Shown here: in pieces, positions 61,488 through 64,000 of the stretch | Position numbering within the stretch: position 1 is the first letter of the stretch | How the letters are laid out: each line of letters opens with the position of its first letter | Source of the DNA: Streptomyces atroolivaceus | GTDB lineage: Bacteria > Actinomycetota > Actinomycetes > Streptomycetales > Streptomycetaceae | NCBI RefSeq assembly: GCF_000717025.1 | Contig: NZ_JNXG01000019.1 | Span: 1 to 64,000, forward strand | Length of the DNA stretch: 64,000 nt | Reading direction: 5' to 3' | Translations under genes and position numbers: made by a program | The notes under the pieces: model-generated | What the model saw: the letters and a program-made list of their open reading frames with translations, nothing else | Told to the model about the DNA's origin: nothing | The model's database searches: none

Positions 61488-62669
61488 TCACAGGACCCGC
61501 TCGCCCCTCTGCCACACGGCGCCGACCAGCGGGACTCCCGGCCGGTAGGCGAGATGGACGTGACTGGGGGCGTCGAGGATCACGAGGTCGGCGCGGGCAC
61601 CGGGCGTGATGCGGCCGATGTCGGAGCGGCGCAGTGCGGCGGCGCCTCCGGCGGTGGCGGACCAGACCGCCTCGTCGGGGGTCATGCCCATGTCCCGTAC
61701 GGCGAGGGCGATGCAGAACGGCATGGAGGAGGTGAAGGAGGAGCCCGGGTTGCAGTCCGTGGACAGGGCGACGGTGGCACCCGCGCCGAGGATGCGCCGG
61801 GCGTCGGGCCAGGCCGCGCGGGTGGAGAACTCCGCGCCGGGGAGCAGGGTGGCGACGGTGGAGCCCTGGCCGAGCGCGTCGAGGTCGGCGTCGTCGAGGT
61901 GCGTGCAGTGGTCGGCGGACGCCGCGTCGAGTTCGACGGCGAGCCGGACGCCGGGGCCGTGGCCCAGCTGGTTGGCGTGGACGCGGGGGTGCAGGCCCCT
62001 GGCCTTCCCCGCGGTGAGGACCGTGCGCGCCTGGTCCTCGTCGAAGGCGCCCCGCTCGCAGAAGACGTCGATCCAACGGGCGTACGGGGCGCAGGCGTCC
62101 AGCATCGGCCCGGTGACGAGGTCCACGTAACCGGCGGGGTCGTCGGCGTAGTCGGGGGACACGATGTGGGCGCCGAGGAAGGTGACCTCGTCGGTGTGGC
62201 GGGCGGCGACGCGCAGGGCTCGCGCCTCGTCCTCGACGGTGAGGCCGTAGCCGGACTTGGTCTCGAACGTGGTGGTGCCCTGCCGGAGCGCCTCGGTCAG
62301 ATAGCGCGCGACGTTGGCGGACAGCTCGTCGTCGGAGGCGGCACGGGTGGCGGCCACGGTCGTGCGGATGCCGCCCGCCGAGTACGGGCGGCCGGACATG
62401 CGGGCGTTGAACTCGGCGGTGCGGTCGCCCGCGAACACCAGGTGGGAGTGGGAGTCCACGAAGCCGGGGATCACGGCCCGGCCGCCCGCGTCGACGGCGT
62501 TGTCGGTGGCGGGTGCTTTGCTTGTCTCACCGGTCCATACGACGCGGTCGCCGTCGATGACGACGGCCGCGTCCCGGATCAGGCCCAGGGGGGTCCCGTC
62601 TCCGAGGGAGGGGTCGTTGGTGACCAGGTTCGCGATGTGGGTGATGGCGGTCGTCGTGGTGGTCGTCAT
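61488..62669 (-). CDS. hutI: Imidazolonepropionase
   Basis: A 393-residue amidohydrolase that opens imidazolonepropionate to N-formimidoyl-L-glutamate in histidine breakdown. The metal-binding start is [16 protein letters not shown]; the following motifs are [26 protein letters not shown] and [20 protein letters not shown]. Length and residues match HutI. It is downstream of hutF on the same strand. The ATG at 62669 has a poor ribosome site. Confidence 0.96.
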   Translation of the reverse strand: MTTTTTTAITHIANLVTNDPSLGDGTPLGLIRDAAVVIDGDRVVWTGETSKAPATDNAVDAGGRAVIPGFVDSHSHLVFAGDRTAEFNARMSGRPYSAGGIRTTVAATRAASDDELSANVARYLTEALRQGTTTFETKSGYGLTVEDEARALRVAARHTDEVTFLGAHIVSPDYADDPAGYVDLVTGPMLDACAPYARWIDVFCERGAFDEDQARTVLTAGKARGLHPRVHANQLGHGPGVRLAVELDAASADHCTHLDDADLDALGQGSTVATLLPGAEFSTRAAWPDARRILGAGATVALSTDCNPGSSFTSSMPFCIALAVRDMGMTPDEAVWSATAGGAAALRRSDIGRITPGARADLVILDAPSHVHLAYRPGVPLVGAVWQRGERVL

Positions 62670-62809
62670 CCGGGCACTGCTTTCGTCGGGTTCGCCCGGC
62701 TGGACCGCCGGGTTCGTCGGCCGTCGCGCCTTCGGCGCGGGCCGGAGGCGTCGTTCCGGCGCGGGCTCGGGTCCGGCTCGCTCTCCTGGCCCGGGCCCGG
62801 GCCGGGCAC

Positions 62810-64000
62810 TCAGGCGTACAGGGCGGCGACGGCCGAGGCGAGCGCTCCCGGGACGTCCTCGATCCGTGTGTGCCTGCCGTCCCGGACGATGTGCCGGCCC
62901 GCCACCACGGTGTGCCGTACATCGGCGGCGGTCGCGGCGAATACGGCCGCTTCGGCTGCCAGCCGGGGCACCGGCCCCGCTGTTCTGACGGAGTCCAGGG
63001 CGACGGTGGCGAGATCGGCCGGCGCCCCCGGTTCGAGTACGCCCGCGTCCGGGCGGCCGAGCGCGGCGTGCCCCTCGGCGGAAGCCGCCCTGAGCAGGGC
63101 TGCCGCCGTCCAGTGGCCGCGCACATGGGTGCGGAGGCGTTCGTTGAGTTCCATCGCCCTGGCCTCCTCGAAGAGGTCGATCACGGCGTGGCTGTCGCTG
63201 CCCAGCGAGAGGGGGGATCCCGCGCCCTGGAGGGCGGTGGCGGGACCGATGCCGTCGGCGAGGTCACGTTCGGTCGTGGGGCACATGCAGGTGCCCGTCC
63301 GGGAGGTTCCCAGCAGCTCGATGTCCTCGGCCGTGAGGTGCGTGTTGTGGATGCCGGTGGTGTGCGGGCCGAGGACCCCGTGGTCGGCGAGGAGCCGGGC
63401 GGGGGTGCGGCCGTGGGCGGCGAGGCAGGCGTCGTTCTCCGCGGTCTGTTCGGAGAGGTGGACGTGCAGCGGGACCGCGCGTTCCTGGGCCCACCGGGCG
63501 ACGGTGGCCAGCTGCCCCGCCGGCACGGCTCGTACGGAGTGGATCGCGGCGCCGATCACCACGAGGTCGTCGTCGCCCTTGAGGAGGGAGGCGCGTTCGG
63601 CCCAGGCGTCGGCCGTGGTGTCGGAGAAGCGCAGCTGGTGCCTGCTCGGCTTCTCCCCGAATCCGGCGGCGAGATAGGCGGTGTCGAGGAGGGTGATGCG
63701 GATGCCCGCCTCCGCCGCCGCCGCGATGAGCGCCTCGCCCATGGCGTTCGGGTCGTCGTAGGGCGTCCCGCCGGGCGCGTGGTGCAGATAGTGGAATTCG
63801 CCCACCGCGGTGATGCCGGCCAGCGCCATCTCGGCGTACGTCGCCCTGGCCAGGTCGTAGTAGGTGTCGGGGGTGAGGCGGGAGGCCGTCCGGTACATCA
63901 GTTCGCGCCACGTCCAGAAGGTGCCGGAGCCCACCTGGACGGTGGAGCGCAGCGCGCGGTGGAAGGCGTGCGAGTGGGTGTTGGCCAGCCCGGGGACGGT
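62810..64000 (-). CDS. hutF: Formimidoylglutamate deiminase, 5' end cut by the window edge
   Basis: 396 residues are visible; the N-terminus lies beyond base 64000. The metal site is near the truncated end, [14 protein letters not shown]. Further motifs are [54 protein letters not shown] and [18 protein letters not shown]. HutF converts N-formimidoylglutamate to N-formylglutamate and ammonia, indicating the five-step histidine pathway in which a separate amidohydrolase releases formate. The visible GTG at 63934 is internal. It is followed by hutI after 140 bp. Confidence 0.93.
   Translation of the reverse strand, partial: TVPGLANTHSHAFHRALRSTVQVGSGTFWTWRELMYRTASRLTPDTYYDLARATYAEMALAGITAVGEFHYLHHAPGGTPYDDPNAMGEALIAAAAEAGIRITLLDTAYLAAGFGEKPSRHQLRFSDTTADAWAERASLLKGDDDLVVIGAAIHSVRAVPAGQLATVARWAQERAVPLHVHLSEQTAENDACLAAHGRTPARLLADHGVLGPHTTGIHNTHLTAEDIELLGTSRTGTCMCPTTERDLADGIGPATALQGAGSPLSLGSDSHAVIDLFEEARAMELNERLRTHVRGHWTAAALLRAASAEGHAALGRPDAGVLEPGAPADLATVALDSVRTAGPVPRLAAEAAVFAATAADVRHTVVAGRHIVRDGRHTRIEDVPGALASAVAALYA

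Overview
The window is a piece of a high-GC actinomycete chromosome, almost certainly Streptomyces. The evidence is GC-rich third codon positions throughout, a WhiB protein matching the developmental regulator of Streptomyces, the F420 genes fbiA/fbiB, several LytR-CpsA-Psr (LCP) genes, a PrsI/ArsI/SigI-like partner-switching module and a typical Streptomyces rRNA promoter array. The gene order from ahcY through manA, manB, whiB, fbiAB, a GDP-mannose pyrophosphorylase, LCP genes, an acyl-CoA dehydrogenase, purE, purK and gtrA follows, from memory, a block shared with S. coelicolor (around SCO3020-SCO3070) and in reduced form with mycobacteria. Ortholog names rest on recall of those genomes, not on a search.

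Layout. 0-0.4 kb: tandem promoters of an rRNA operon whose 16S gene lies off the left edge, on the minus strand. 0.4-6.1 kb: SpoIIM-like membrane protein, RDD protein, a conserved hypothetical, S-adenosylhomocysteine hydrolase (with a possible upstream ORF) and a cation diffusion facilitator. 6.2-10.4 kb: mannose metabolism (manA, a SIS-domain protein, a Trm112-like protein, manB). 10.5-19.4 kb: lactate permease, DUF3499, a zincin-like protein, a DUF5719-like secreted protein overlapping a very large glycosyltransferase/membrane protein, and whiB. 20-22.3 kb: cysteine dioxygenase and an ECF42-type sigma factor with its DGPF/YCII partner. 22.7-27.3 kb: fbiA-fbiB, an AlkA-like glycosylase and a sugar-nucleotide transferase. 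27.4-38.6 kb: a cell-envelope region with a secreted amidase/PGRP, four LCP ligases, an orphan LCP-like N-terminus, a glycosyltransferase and a thioesterase. 38.8-50.1 kb: acyl-CoA dehydrogenase, UDP-glucose dehydrogenase, a divergent CGNR regulator/VOC pair, dipeptidase, purE-purK, GtrA, a two-component system and a POT peptide transporter. 50.2-52.6 kb: anti-sigma kinase, anti-anti-sigma factor and SigB-family sigma factor. 52.8-61.4 kb: a probable exopolysaccharide locus. 61.5-64 kb: histidine degradation (hutI and a truncated hutF).

How the genes fit together. Much of the window serves the cell surface. manA, manB and the nucleotidyltransferase supply GDP-mannose, UDP-glucose dehydrogenase supplies UDP-glucuronate, LCP proteins attach glycopolymers to peptidoglycan, and the 52.8-61.4 kb genes look able to build, modify, export and trim a polysaccharide. 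The rest is central metabolism (methyl cycle, purines, F420, histidine) and regulation (WhiB, ECF42, SigI-like, a two-component pair).

The most notable non-coding signals are: a near-perfect 35-bp dyad between the CGNR regulator and its divergent VOC gene; two 41-bp homologous palindromic elements inside the ECF42 sigma gene; a 28-bp direct repeat just upstream of fbiA; tandem repeats at the 3' ends of manB (15 bp) and fbiB (12 bp); a promoter in the polysaccharide locus carrying paired 11-bp direct repeats over its -35 position; and a terminator-like hairpin in the leader of the peptide transporter. No tRNA, CRISPR array, transposase or intact rRNA gene was seen.
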